In this document: positions 17,236-25,515 of the stretch, piece by piece | How the letters are laid out: the number at the start of each line of letters is the position of its first letter | Position numbering within the stretch: position 1 is the first letter of the stretch | Source of the DNA: Gordonia desulfuricans NBRC 100010 | Lineage (GTDB): Bacteria; Actinomycetota; Actinomycetes; Mycobacteriales; Mycobacteriaceae | NCBI RefSeq assembly: GCF_001485495.1 | Contig: NZ_BCNF01000080.1 | Span: forward strand, 1 to 45,678 | Direction: 5' to 3' | Length of the DNA: 45,678 nt | Notes under the pieces: generated by a model | Told to the model about the DNA's origin: nothing | What the model saw: only the letters and a program-made list of their open reading frames with translations | Database searches by the model: none | Program-made: the position numbers and the translations under genes

Positions 17236-18033
17236 GTGCCCGTCACCGAACGCTATGCCGATGCCACCGCAGAATTGCAGGTCACCAGCGAATCCCTCAC
17301 CGTCGCGCTGGCCCATCGTTCGGTCCGCAAGTTCACCGACGCCCCCGTCGACGACGACACCCTCCACGCCGTCATCGCCGCCGCCCAGTCCGCCCCGACG
17401 TCGTCGAATCTGCAGGCGTGGAGTGTCGTCGCGGTGCGCGACCCGCAGCGCAAGGCCCGCCTGTCGGCATTGTCCGGTGACCAGCAGCACATCGTCGACG
17501 CCCCGCTGTTCCTGGTGTGGATCACCGATCTCGACCGGGCCCATCGGCTGGCGGCGCGCGCCGGTGTACCGCTGGACGGGGCGAACCACCTCGAGAGCAC
17601 CCTGATCGGGGTGATCGACGCATCGCTCGCAGCACAGAACGCGGTGGTGGCCGCGAAATCGGTGGGCCTGGGCACCGTGTACATCGGGGCGATCCGCAAC
17701 CATCCGCGCGAGGTGGCCGCCGAGCTCCGGCTGCCTCCGCACACCGTGGCCGTGTTCGGGATGGCCATCGGCACCCCGGACCCCACCGAGGACGCCGGGA
17801 TCAAACCGCGGTTGCCGCAGAGTGCGGTCCTGCACCATGAGGTGTACGACACCGAGCGCGCCGACGCCGACATCCCGCGCTACGACGCCGCGGTCGAGGA
17901 GTACTACGGCCGATTCGGGTTGACCGGCAACTGGAGCGATCGCGTGCTGGCCCGCCTCGGCGACACCGCCGCACTGCACGGCCGGGAGAAACTGCGCGAT
18001 GACCTCGAACACTTCGGGTTGTCGACCCGCTGA
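17236..18033 (+). CDS. NfsA/FRP-type flavin-dependent nitroreductase
   Basis: FMN oxidoreductase of 265 aa. The family pattern is clear: HRSVRKFTDAPVDDDTL near the N-terminus (FMN phosphate site), AAQSAPTSSNLQAWSVV, then GLGTVYIGAIRNHP and VAVFGMAIGTPD, and the C-terminal YYGRFG of the NfsA group. Typical reactions are NADPH-dependent reduction of nitro groups, quinones or free flavin. GTG at 17236 has AGGAGA five bases upstream, which decides the start; the longer frame from 17080 lacks such a site. It is divergent from the NCS1 permease. As a flavin reductase it might feed reduced FMN to the flavin oxygenases nearby, an untested idea. Confidence 0.88.
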   Translation: MPVTERYADATAELQVTSESLTVALAHRSVRKFTDAPVDDDTLHAVIAAAQSAPTSSNLQAWSVVAVRDPQRKARLSALSGDQQHIVDAPLFLVWITDLDRAHRLAARAGVPLDGANHLESTLIGVIDASLAAQNAVVAAKSVGLGTVYIGAIRNHPREVAAELRLPPHTVAVFGMAIGTPDPTEDAGIKPRLPQSAVLHHEVYDTERADADIPRYDAAVEEYYGRFGLTGNWSDRVLARLGDTAALHGREKLRDDLEHFGLSTR

Positions 18034-18047
18034 TCGGCCCGCTCGAC

Positions 18048-18085
18048 ACGGCGGTGGCGGCCTCGGGTGAGGCCGCCACCGCCGT
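18048..18085. terminator. Strong bidirectional terminator
   Basis: A 17-bp perfect stem, ACGGCGGTGGCGGCCTC, with loop GGGT and the full complement, lies between the nitroreductase stop and the convergent stop of the secreted-protein gene. It can serve both transcripts. Confidence 0.88.
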
Positions 18086-18094
18086 CGATTCTGC

Positions 18095-18568
18095 TCACCA
18101 CAGATCGTAGGAGACAGTCACATTCGGGTATCCGGAGTCGATCTGCGGGGCGTTGATCATGTAGTGCCCGCCACCGGAGATCCCGGTCATCGCGGTGTTC
18201 ACATCACCCTGCACGTCCTCGACGTTGTAGGTGGCACGCGGCCCGAGGGCACCGATCCGGTAGTTGACGAAGACCGTCTCGTAGGAGCTGTTCGGGGCGA
18301 CGGTGGTCACCGTCTCACTCGCCCCCGGTGCCAGCGTCGTCCGGGGTGCCTGCACCCACTGGCCGGTGCCGGGTGTCGCCCCGGCCAGCCGCTCGGTCTG
18401 ATCGGTGTGGTTGGTGATCGTCATCGCGATCGTGGGCTCCCCGGGGTGGGTGACCGGCATCGTGCCGGCACTGGCCAGTCCCGCGCCGCCCAGGGCCAGG
18501 CCGGCGGCGACACCCACGCCGGCCAGGCCGGCGATCGTGCGGTTCTTGATGCTCTTGGTGATCTTCAC
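18095..18568 (-). CDS. Small secreted protein of unknown function
   Basis: Predicted exported protein of 157 aa. The N-terminus is basic (VKITKSIKNRT), followed by an alanine/glycine-rich hydrophobic core and a signal-peptidase site near LASAGT at about residue 35. The mature part is rich in Thr, Val and Gly with short beta-like stretches (TIAMTITNHTD, ETVFVNYRIG, NVTVSYDLW). GTG at 18568 is chosen because GAGGAG precedes it by six to seven bases; upstream codons in frame are low complexity. I do not recognise a catalytic motif. Actinobacteria encode many such small secreted beta-sandwich-like proteins. It lies alone, ended by a strong terminator shared with the nitroreductase gene, so neighbours say little about its role. 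Confidence 0.75.
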   Translation of the reverse strand: MKITKSIKNRTIAGLAGVGVAAGLALGGAGLASAGTMPVTHPGEPTIAMTITNHTDQTERLAGATPGTGQWVQAPRTTLAPGASETVTTVAPNSSYETVFVNYRIGALGPRATYNVEDVQGDVNTAMTGISGGGHYMINAPQIDSGYPNVTVSYDLW

Positions 18569-18726
18569 GACGTACTCCTCGGCCTCGGGTCCAGGCCCAT
18601 CGTGGTCCGCACCGTGTGTGGTGCGTGGTCCGTGGGGTCCGGGCTCTGTGTTTCTGACATCACCGACTCTGCCGTGCCCCGCCGTGATGCGGACTCCACC
18701 GGTGGTGGGAACCGATGGCCGAGTAC

Positions 18727-18750
18727 GGCCTCCCCCGATCGGGGGAGGCC
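18727..18750 (-). terminator. Perfect hairpin after the flavin reductase gene
   Basis: GGCCTCCCCC (18727-18736), loop GATC, then the exact complement to 18750. It lies 40 bp past the stop of the gene at 18792-19508 and upstream of the secreted-protein gene, whose promoter must lie in 18569-18726. Nothing else is recognisable in that gap. Confidence 0.75.
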
Positions 18751-18791
18751 GCAGGCCGACGTGGCCGACGAGGGCCACCGACACCGATCGG

Positions 18792-19508
18792 TCAGCCGAA
18801 CCGTTCGGTCCGGATCCGCCCGGCGGCATGGCCGGCCGCGACCATCGCCGTCGCACAGTGCTCGACGAAGCCGTTGGTGCCGCAGATGTAGATCACCGGT
18901 TGCGCCTCCGGTGGGATCGTCGCCTCGATCAGCTCGTCGGCGGTGACCCGCCCCGGCGGGCGGGTGTCGTCCTCGGGTGCCACGCGAGTGTGGAAGATGT
19001 TGATGGGCAAGCGATTGTGCTCGGTCAGCTGTCGTAGCTCGGCGGCGAAGTACCGCCGTTCCGGTGATCGGATCGAGTAGACCAGGTTGAACCGTGTCTG
19101 CGGGGCCCAGAGTTCACGCATCCGGATCATCGACATCAGCGGGACGATCCCCGAGCCGCCGCCGATCAGCTGGACCGGCTGCGCATCCTCGATGTTCCAC
19201 GTGAACCATCGACCGTGCGGGCCACTGATCTCCAGGGGTTCGCCGATCTCGACCACGTCGACCAGATATGGCGAGACCTCACCGTCTTCGGTGCGTTCGA
19301 CCGTCACCTCCACGGTTCTGGTCTCCCGCACATCCGACAGCGAGTAGGCACGCGCGGTGGAATAGCCGTCGGCGGCGGTGAGCCTGATGTCGACATGTGC
19401 ACCGGCTTCGGCGTGGACCGGTTCACTCAGTGCCAGTCGCAGCGTGCGTGCGGTGGGGCTCTGCCACTCGTCCCCGATCACGGTGGTGATCTGCCATGCG
19501 GTGGTCAC
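18792..19508 (-). CDS. FAD-dependent ferredoxin-NADP-reductase-fold protein, partner of the molybdoenzyme
   Basis: Flavoprotein reductase of 238 aa. The FAD-binding barrel has the RAYSLSD motif (residues 53-59), and the NAD(P) half has IGGGSGIVPLMSMIR and the terminal YICGTNGFVEH. No 2Fe-2S ferredoxin domain is attached, so it is a one-piece flavin reductase. Its start overlaps the stop of the molybdopterin-oxidoreductase gene by four bases. That pair (sulfite-oxidase-fold protein plus ferredoxin-reductase-type protein) recurs in actinobacteria, and it presumably transfers electrons between NAD(P)H and the molybdenum protein. The physiological direction and substrate are not known. Confidence 0.86.
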   Translation of the reverse strand: MTTAWQITTVIGDEWQSPTARTLRLALSEPVHAEAGAHVDIRLTAADGYSTARAYSLSDVRETRTVEVTVERTEDGEVSPYLVDVVEIGEPLEISGPHGRWFTWNIEDAQPVQLIGGGSGIVPLMSMIRMRELWAPQTRFNLVYSIRSPERRYFAAELRQLTEHNRLPINIFHTRVAPEDDTRPPGRVTADELIEATIPPEAQPVIYICGTNGFVEHCATAMVAAGHAAGRIRTERFG

Positions 19509-20101
19509 GAGTACCGCTGCTCACGCCAGGGGTCACCGTAGGTGTGGTAGCCCCGCTCCTCCCAGAATCCTGGTGCGTCGGTAGGCATGAAGCGCAGGCG
19601 CCGAACCCATTTCGCACTCTTCCAGAAGTACAGGTGTGGCACGAGCAGCCGGACGGGACCGCCGTGCTCGGGTGCGAGGGGCTCACCGTCGAAGGTGTCG
19701 GCGAGCCACGCACGGCCATCGATCAGGTCTGCCAGGGGGATGTTGGTGGTGTATCCCCCGTAGCAGTGCGCCATCACGAACGTGTCCGGCGCCCACGGAA
19801 GGGTCGCGAGCAGATCGTCGAACGACACACCGCGCCACCGGGTGTCGAACTTCGACCAGTGCGTCACGCAGTGGATGTCGGTGGTGACGTCCTGGTGCGG
19901 CAGCGCACCGAACTGCGCCCAGTCGAGGGTGTGCGCCCGGTGATCCGACGATTGGATCGTCAACCGCCACTTGTCCAGTGGCAGAACCGGAGTGGGTTCG
20001 GCCGACAACACCGGAAAATCGAGCGTCGAGTACTGCCCCGGGGGCAGACGCTCGGCGTTGCGGTCACGGCGGCCGACGAAACCCCTGTTGACTATCGCCA
20101 T
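19505..20101 (-). CDS. Sulfite-oxidase-fold molybdopterin oxidoreductase
   Basis: Molybdenum-cofactor protein of 198 aa, the short form with only the cofactor-binding domain. Cys78 in DIHCVTHWSKFDTRWRG is the expected molybdenum ligand, and later stretches (AHCYGGYTTNIPL, LLVPHLYFWKSAKWVR, GFWEERGYHTYGDPW) follow the YedY/MsrP-like and sulfite-oxidase-like family. There is no twin-arginine signal or N-terminal membrane anchor, so it seems cytoplasmic, unlike MsrP. It is co-transcribed with the flavin reductase that follows. Possible roles are reduction of S- or N-oxides or oxidation of sulfite; sequence does not decide. The 135-bp gap before it (20102-20236) holds its promoter but no site I can name. 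Confidence 0.87.
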   Translation of the reverse strand: MAIVNRGFVGRRDRNAERLPPGQYSTLDFPVLSAEPTPVLPLDKWRLTIQSSDHRAHTLDWAQFGALPHQDVTTDIHCVTHWSKFDTRWRGVSFDDLLATLPWAPDTFVMAHCYGGYTTNIPLADLIDGRAWLADTFDGEPLAPEHGGPVRLLVPHLYFWKSAKWVRRLRFMPTDAPGFWEERGYHTYGDPWREQRYS

Positions 20102-20236
20102 GTGGCGAGTCTACGGCGTATCGCCGATTCTTCTGTGAGGGATCGATGGTTCTCACCACAAGGCGGCAATGGGAGCGATAGCACTCCCCGACAAGGACCT
20201 TCGGCCCTTCCGAACCGATTGCCGATGCGCCTGAGG

Positions 20237-20929
20237 TCAGATCTCCGACCCGAACCGCTCGGCCCAGCGCCGCAGTCGCTGCTCGTCGGCACCGTTGCCG
20301 GCCACCCACCCCCAAGCGCCACCGGCAGACCCACCCACCCGGTCGATGACGAGTTCGATGGCCTCCGACGGCGTCCCGAAGACCGGGTGATCGACACCGA
20401 TGGCCGCGGGCAGCCGACGACGATCAGACATCCGGGCGTAGATGTGCTCGATCGCCTCCCCTGTCCGCAGGTAGTCGGCGACGATCGCCTCGGGCTCCAC
20501 ATCGGCCAGCATCAGGGCGATGGCGACGACGACACCGGTCCGGTCCTTGCCCGCCGCACAGTGCACCAGGGTCGACCCGTCCGGATCGAAGCTGTTGAGC
20601 GCACCGGCGATCCGCTCGGCGGAGGTGTTCAGCATCCGGTCGTACAGATCGACCAGTGACACCTCCACCAGCCGATCGAGCCGCGCACCCGAGAACACCG
20701 GGTTGTTGACCACCCGGACACCGGTACCCCACGACGCCGCGAGCTTCGCCGCCTCGGTACCGTCACGCAGATCCACCACCGTGGCCGGTGGCCACGCGAT
20801 GTGGACCGGATCGGCGTCACCGAGATACGGCGCATCGCTGCGCAGCAGGATGCCCTGCCGCGTCCGGCCGCCACCCCGGACGGGTAACCCACCGAGATCC
20901 CGGCCGTTCACGATCGACTCCACGGCCAT
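20237..20929 (-). CDS. PtpB-like tyrosine/lipid phosphatase
   Basis: Phosphatase of 230 aa. The catalytic loop HCAAGKDRTG (residues 123-132, nucleophile Cys124, Arg130) includes the Lys-Asp pair that characterises the mycobacterial PtpB / Y-phosphatase3 family. The N-terminus (NGRDLGGLPVRGGGRTRQGILLRSDAP) and VVDLRDGTEA also fit that family. ATG at 20929 (MAVESIVNGRD) has GGGAG five bases upstream; ATG at 20941 or 20959 would add a few residues. Family members remove phosphate from phosphotyrosine, phosphoserine and phosphoinositides. No signal peptide is visible. It seems a single-gene unit with a palindromic TGGT-CAT-ACCA motif 37 bases upstream of the start. Confidence 0.88.
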   Translation of the reverse strand: MAVESIVNGRDLGGLPVRGGGRTRQGILLRSDAPYLGDADPVHIAWPPATVVDLRDGTEAAKLAASWGTGVRVVNNPVFSGARLDRLVEVSLVDLYDRMLNTSAERIAGALNSFDPDGSTLVHCAAGKDRTGVVVAIALMLADVEPEAIVADYLRTGEAIEHIYARMSDRRRLPAAIGVDHPVFGTPSEAIELVIDRVGGSAGGAWGWVAGNGADEQRLRRWAERFGSEI

Positions 20930-20965
20930 CCTCGCTCCCATCGCGCTCCACCCACTCACCTCTAT

Positions 20966-20979
20966 TGGTCATACCATAG
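20966..20979. promoter_or_regulatory. Palindromic TGGTCATACCA site upstream of the phosphatase gene
   Basis: TGGTCATACCATAG contains TGGT-CAT-ACCA and resembles the TGGTCRGTCCATAT sites at 42499 and 42625. GntR/FadR-type operators are often of the form TGGTnnnACCA. Binding protein unknown. Confidence 0.35.
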
Positions 20980-21046
20980 CCCGGTCACGGCACCCCGGAC
21001 CTTTCCGGTCGGTGAAGACCCGCCGAAGTGACGGTGGAGACCACGC

Positions 21047-21562
21047 TCAACCCCGGGCGCCGAGGATGTCGTCGAGTGACCGGATGCTCTCCGGATGCGG
21101 GTCGAAGCCCAGCGGTCGATACCAGGACCGCTCGAACTCGACCAGCGTCTCGGAACCGTCGAGAACCGCGGTCTCCATCGCCGTCCGGACCTCGGCGTCC
21201 ACCTCGGAAGCCATGACCTGCGCGACGACGGCACCCAGACGAGCGCTCGCCGCCCGAAGTTCGGCGACCTGTGCGTCGACGTTTCCGAGCAGTCCTTCCG
21301 CCTGTTCCATCGCTTCCGCCATCTGGACCGACCCGCTCGGGAGAACCACATGGAGTCCACGGGCCAGGTGCAGGCGGGCCCGCAACTCGAACCGGGCCCG
21401 CGCGTCCGATCAGTCGAGCCGGGAATGCAGGAACTCGAGGGTGCCCAAGGACAGTGCCAACTGCTCCTGCGCCATGGGATCGCCGGGATCGACCGCAGGC
21501 GCCACCACATCTCTCAGGGATTTGATCACCGCACGCAATGCGTTCTCGGAATGATCGATCAT
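21047..21562 (-). pseudogene. Small kinase-associated protein, interrupted by an in-frame TGA
   Basis: From ATG at 21562, which overlaps the kinase stop (ATGA), the frame reads MIDHSENALRAVIKSLRD onward for 50 codons, hits TGA at 21412-21410, then continues in the same frame to 21047. Together the two parts (171 codons) align without a gap to the intact 178-aa paralogue at 28948-29484: LHSRLD-stop-SDARARFE against VADRVDLVAARRRAE, and the shared C-terminus RSW..PLGFDP.P. A change such as CGA to TGA would explain it. The distal part could restart at TTG 21385. Most likely a nonsense-mutated gene in a decaying operon; sequencing error is possible. Function of the family is unknown. Confidence 0.72.
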
Positions 21563-22797
21563 CAGATCCGCTCCTTCAGCAGGTCGATCAGCTGTCGCGA
21601 CAGCACCGGGACCATGCCCCCGACCCAGGACAGGAGCACATCTTGATGCGTCTTGCCCAACCGTGAGATGCGATATGCCGTGGCCCGTGTGGCGACGATC
21701 AGCTGGTAGGTGTTGGCGATCTTGTAGTAGGCCAACCGTTCACGGTCGACGGTGAATCCCGATGCACGCTCGTACTCGCGGAGGAATTCCTCCTCGGTGA
21801 ACAGACCGCAGACCAGGTAGTCACCCGTCTCGGGATCGGTGTGGCCGAAGGTGGCGTCGGTGGCCCACGCGAGATCGCGATGGCGATCCCCCAGATGGCA
21901 GTACTCCCAGTCCAGCCACGCGGTGATATCCGAGGTGCTCTCGTCGAAAAGGAAGTTCCCACTTCGATAGTCGCCATGGATGATGCTCACGTGGTCGACG
22001 ACGGGCAGGTTGCGTCGAAGCCAATGTCCCGCCACGTCCATCAACGGGAGGTCTTCACCGCGGTCTTCCTCCCACACCCGCTGATAGTGGTTGAGTTTCC
22101 ATTCCGCCGCCTGGGTGGTACCCGGTTCGGGCCGGTCGAACCACCGCAGGTCGAGTCGGGTGGGATCCAGCGAATGGAGGGCCGCGAGCTGGTCGACGAA
22201 CTGTCGCCCCAGTCGTTTTCGGAGTTCTGGCCCGAACATGGTCCCCAGTCCGCTCACCGCACCCGAGTCGGTGGCGGTCGGCTTGGTCACACCGGAGGCG
22301 AAGTCGTAGATCAGCGCCGGCTCGGGAAACCACTCACCGGACGCGTCGAGCCATCGCACCGTGGGCACGGGTAGGACGTCGCCGACCACACCGAGGATCT
22401 CGGCCTCCTGCTTACGGCTGGTGGCGTTGAGCGATTCGGCCGGGTCCATGCGCACGACCAGGACATCGGTGACGTCGCCGCGGTGCGGATCGGTCCACTG
22501 CAGCGTCACACGCATCTGCATCTTCGAGGCACCGCCGGACAGCCATCGGCTGTCGGAGATCGTGAACGGGCCGTCGACGGTGTCGGCCAGCATCGACTCG
22601 AGATAGCCGACGAGTTCGTCGAGGGTCACCCTCTGATACTGACTCCCATTACGTCGCTGCATCTTTCGGACGAGCATGGCGTCGAGTTCGGCGTCGACCG
22701 GGAATCGACGACGCAGATCCTCGATGAACTCGGGCGACGGATCGTCACGGAGACCGAACTCGTCGAGCGAACCTGTATGCGGTTCCACGGTGGTCAT
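21562..22797 (-). CDS. APH/ChoK-fold phosphotransferase, left-hand paralogue
   Basis: Kinase-like protein of 411 aa. The catalytic Brenner motif reads IIHGDYRSGNFLFDE and the metal-binding Asp is in WLDWEYCHLGDRHRDLAW. Upstream, SGGASKMQMRV is the glycine-rich nucleotide loop and LVVRMDPAESLNAT follows with the basic residue expected for ATP binding. It is homologous along its whole length to the protein at 27743-28945. APH-fold kinases in CoA-rich neighbourhoods (as in the kinase half of ACAD10/11) phosphorylate hydroxylated metabolites rather than antibiotics, so resistance should not be assumed. It is the middle gene of a three-gene unit: one base after the half-length DUF protein and overlapping the interrupted small gene. 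Confidence 0.84.
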   Translation of the reverse strand: MTTVEPHTGSLDEFGLRDDPSPEFIEDLRRRFPVDAELDAMLVRKMQRRNGSQYQRVTLDELVGYLESMLADTVDGPFTISDSRWLSGGASKMQMRVTLQWTDPHRGDVTDVLVVRMDPAESLNATSRKQEAEILGVVGDVLPVPTVRWLDASGEWFPEPALIYDFASGVTKPTATDSGAVSGLGTMFGPELRKRLGRQFVDQLAALHSLDPTRLDLRWFDRPEPGTTQAAEWKLNHYQRVWEEDRGEDLPLMDVAGHWLRRNLPVVDHVSIIHGDYRSGNFLFDESTSDITAWLDWEYCHLGDRHRDLAWATDATFGHTDPETGDYLVCGLFTEEEFLREYERASGFTVDRERLAYYKIANTYQLIVATRATAYRISRLGKTHQDVLLSWVGGMVPVLSRQLIDLLKERI

Positions 22798-22798
22798 G

Positions 22799-23311
22799 TC
22801 ACGCCAACTCCAGCTCGCCGGTGATATGTCCCTTCACCTCGAAGTGGCCGTTCGCCCAGCCGTCACCATGGGTGTCGGCCGATGCCACCGAATCGGCCGC
22901 GGTGAGCAGCGCGTTCTCGGCGGGATCGTGCATGTCGAACGGATGATGGGTCGCCTCGAAGGTGAGATCGAACGCGCAGTTGTCCAGCGCGTTCTCGTAT
23001 CGGAAGTGGTAGTCCCGCGGCGCATCGGACACCTTGACGCTCAGCCCGTTGGCGAGTTCGAAGTCGGAGAACGACTCCGGGCACGGCAGATGGACCTGAC
23101 AGTCGGCGAGATCCATCTCGGCCGGCGACGGGCACATCCCCTGGGCGAGCGCCACCGACGACAGCGCCACACCGAGATTGGGGCGGGCCAGGACGTAGGC
23201 ATTGCCCAGGATCCCGGCTTCCGGGACGCTGAAGATCAATGCGGTTGTCTCGGTCCACGTCCAGTCCTCCGGATCGCGGTCATGGAAATCGCAATCGTGT
23301 TCTTGGATCAT
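22799..23311 (-). CDS. DUF7065-like protein, N-terminal half only
   Basis: Protein of 170 aa homologous to the first half of the 338-aa protein at 26705-27721: WTWTETTALIFSVPEAGILGNAYVLARPNLGVALSS aligns (in short pieces) with WTETIGFWFAIPEENLYGNVYVLARPNVGAAISS, and DPAENALL with DPAENPLL. It stops at GELELA, just where the paralogue enters its second domain (DSMGGMDRSWG), and the kinase ATG follows after one base, so the second domain is cleanly absent. Pfam, as I recall, names the two halves DUF7065 and DUF7064. ATG at 23311 has AAGGAAG upstream. It may be a functional single-domain form or a truncated gene. No catalytic residues are recognised. Confidence 0.75.
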   Translation of the reverse strand: MIQEHDCDFHDRDPEDWTWTETTALIFSVPEAGILGNAYVLARPNLGVALSSVALAQGMCPSPAEMDLADCQVHLPCPESFSDFELANGLSVKVSDAPRDYHFRYENALDNCAFDLTFEATHHPFDMHDPAENALLTAADSVASADTHGDGWANGHFEVKGHITGELELA

Positions 23312-23450
23312 GTTGCTTCCTTGCGAGTTCGACGTTTCGGACCCGACGGGTCACGTGCCAACAGCATCCGCCCGAACTCACGTCGCAGTGGCGCACGTCA
23401 CGCGATATCCCCCAGAAGCGCCCCCAACATCACCCCAACGGAACAGCCCG

Positions 23451-24311
23451 TCAGTACCGCGCCGATCGGGTCACGAACTCGGCGCGGCTGCCCGCACCGC
23501 TCTTGCGCAGGATGCTCTTGACATGACTCTTGGCGGTCTCCACCGAGATCACCAGTTCGGCGGCGATCTCGGGGTTCGACAATCCCCGCGACACCAGTGT
23601 CGCGACCTCGCGTTCACGCCGGGTCAGGTCACCGAGCGCGAGACCGGGAGGCCGTCCTGCGACCGCAGGCCCCGGGTGGCCGTCATAATTCGACTGAGCT
23701 GCTGCATGTTTCACCAGTTCACTCAGTCCCCGTGCCTCGGCATCGTGTTTGGCGACACCGGCCGCGATGGCCTCGATCATCGCGAGGTACCCGGTGAGGG
23801 CCGACGACGGTGCGTGCCCACCCACGTCGACGACGATGCACTCGTCGCCGGCCCTGACGACGAGTGCGCCACGCTGCCGTGCGGCGGACACATCGACGTG
23901 ACCTGCCTCGGCGACGGCCGCGGTGACCGGGTGGTGGGTGACGGCCCGCACGGCGTCGACCAGGGCCTGTCGTCGCGAGTCCCGGTCACCGGTCCGCAGC
24001 CGGGAGACCAGGAGGGAGAGCGATCCGAACAGGCGTGCATCGATCCCGTCGAGCACATCCAGCAGACACTCGTGCACGGTCAGGTACCGGATCACCCGTG
24101 CAGCCGATGCCGACCGCAGCCCGTCGGGGATCACGGTGTGCGACCGGTCCTCGTGCGCGAGGGCAGCCTCCACCTCGGCGAGGCCGGACGCCGTCTCGGC
24201 CCGGAGTTCGATGAGATCGACTGTCCCCGGGGAGCCCTCGGCCACAAGCACTTTCCCGCGGTCGGCAAGATCACGCAGCCGCTCCACCACACCGGCGGGA
24301 GCGACGGTCAT
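23451..24311 (-). CDS. LuxR-type regulator without a recognised sensor domain
   Basis: Regulator of 286 aa. Residues from about 220 form a LuxR/GerE helix-turn-helix: LTRREREVATLVSRGLSNPEIAAELVIS followed by ETAKSHVKSILRK (given here in pieces). The N-terminal 200 residues are alpha-rich with no phosphoacceptor or GAF pattern I can identify; the stretch GHVDVSAARQRGALVVRAGDE is beta-like. ATG at 24311 overlaps the stop of the next regulator gene by four bases, so both are made together. They sit between two divergent paralogous metabolic modules and probably control one or both. Gap 23312-23450 should hold the left module promoter; nothing specific is recognisable there. Confidence 0.88.
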   Translation of the reverse strand: MTVAPAGVVERLRDLADRGKVLVAEGSPGTVDLIELRAETASGLAEVEAALAHEDRSHTVIPDGLRSASAARVIRYLTVHECLLDVLDGIDARLFGSLSLLVSRLRTGDRDSRRQALVDAVRAVTHHPVTAAVAEAGHVDVSAARQRGALVVRAGDECIVVDVGGHAPSSALTGYLAMIEAIAAGVAKHDAEARGLSELVKHAAAQSNYDGHPGPAVAGRPPGLALGDLTRREREVATLVSRGLSNPEIAAELVISVETAKSHVKSILRKSGAGSRAEFVTRSARY

Positions 24312-25378
24312 CGTGTCGGCCGGGAGTCGAGGCCCGCCCGGTAGGCAGCGGCCGCGCCGGCTCTGCTCCGAACGCCCAGGGCACGATAGATGTTGCGCAC
24401 GTGGGTCTTCACCGTCCCCTCGGATACACCGAGCTCCCGTGCGATCTGCACATTGGTGGCCCCCTCACAGAGCCGGCGCATGATCGAGTGCTGGCGGACC
24501 GTCAGTCCGGGATGGACATCCCGCCGGACCGACGACGGGGCGGTACCGGCCGGGCCGAGATCGGCGCGCCCGGCCAGAACCTCTTCGGCATAGGTGACGA
24601 CGTCGGCGAGCCGCGTGGCCAGCTCGGCCAGATGCCGACGCCGTGCCACCCGTTCTGCGACCATCGCCATCATCTGCGTGGAGAACGTGACGCGTTCGAG
24701 ATCGGCGGCGGTGGCGGGCTCGTCGAATCGGTCGGCATGGATCATGCCGACCACGGTGCGATTGCAGACCACCGGCGCGACGACGTAACCATGTGAGTCC
24801 GACACCGACATCAAGGGTTTGTAGGTCATGCTGTGCGTGTGCGGCGAGGTCACGAGGTGCGGTTCACATCCCTTGACCGCGAGTCTCTCCACCTGCGCCT
24901 GATGCAGGTCGATCGGATTGTCGAGGAGGTACTCACGGAGCCTCAGGTGGGTGTCGGCCAGGCCGTGCTCGACGAAAAGGCATGACGGCCACCATCGTCC
25001 GTCGTCGACGGTGGAGAACAGTGCGCGCCGAAACCCGAGTGCAGCGGCCACCGGGCGGAACGTGGCGTCCACCGCCTCGTCGGGAGCGCCGACATCTGCC
25101 GAGACCAGGTCGCGCATGAGTTCGGCGGTGGCGAGGATTCGGTTCACCGACGCGCGTCCGGCACCTCGACGTACCGCGTCCAGCTGCCCCAGGATGCGGT
25201 CCGCGTCCGCGAACTCTGCCGGCTCCATCTTCCCGTCGCGGATCGCACGTGCGACGTCCACCAGGAGACGCTCCGGATCGATTCGACCGGCAGCCGCCGG
25301 ATCCACCGGTGCGGTCCTCGACGCCGTCGTCGTCCCCGATCCCATCCCTGCTGTCTCCGACACCATCTGTGCTGCCAC
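24308..25378 (-). CDS. GAF-like sensor domain LuxR-type regulator
   Basis: Regulator of 356 aa. The middle (about residues 90-230) looks like a GAF sensor: FRPVAAALGFRRALFSTVDDG, then THSMTYKPLMSVSDSHGYVVAPVVCNRTVVGMIHADR in short pieces. The C-terminus carries the LuxR helix-turn-helix LTVRQHSIMRRLCEGATNVQIARELGVSEGTVKTHVRNIYR (seen in parts, about residues 290-335). GTG at 25378 or ATG at 25366 may start it; no strong ribosome-binding site decides. It is divergent from the alcohol dehydrogenase gene with 137 bp between. As first gene of a coupled pair it likely senses a ligand and activates the right-hand module. Confidence 0.88.
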   Translation of the reverse strand: MAAQMVSETAGMGSGTTTASRTAPVDPAAAGRIDPERLLVDVARAIRDGKMEPAEFADADRILGQLDAVRRGAGRASVNRILATAELMRDLVSADVGAPDEAVDATFRPVAAALGFRRALFSTVDDGRWWPSCLFVEHGLADTHLRLREYLLDNPIDLHQAQVERLAVKGCEPHLVTSPHTHSMTYKPLMSVSDSHGYVVAPVVCNRTVVGMIHADRFDEPATAADLERVTFSTQMMAMVAERVARRRHLAELATRLADVVTYAEEVLAGRADLGPAGTAPSSVRRDVHPGLTVRQHSIMRRLCEGATNVQIARELGVSEGTVKTHVRNIYRALGVRSRAGAAAAYRAGLDSRPTR

Positions 25379-25443
25379 CGCCTACCGAAACCCGGCCCGA
25401 CCACCTGTTGTGTTCCACGCCACTCCTCCCTACACTTTGGCCT

Positions 25444-25467
25444 AACCATTTTCTAATCGCAATGGTT
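25444..25467. promoter_or_regulatory. Inverted repeat AACCATT-N10-AATGGTT in the divergent promoter region
   Basis: AACCATT (25444-25450) and AATGGTT (25461-25467) form a 7-bp inverted repeat with a 10-bp spacer between the LuxR-type and dehydrogenase genes, about 50 bp before the dehydrogenase start. Similar ACTTTGGCCTAACC and CATTGGCCCAGCC segments flank it. A candidate LuxR-type site. Confidence 0.45.
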
Positions 25468-25515
25468 TCCCGCATTCTCACATTGGCCCAGCCAATTCCG
25501 CGCAAAGAGGTTCCC

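Noticed and set aside
21410..21412. TGA read as selenocysteine
   Set aside because: No SECIS-like hairpin was sought or seen, the paralogue has Leu here, and the protein has no redox motif around it.
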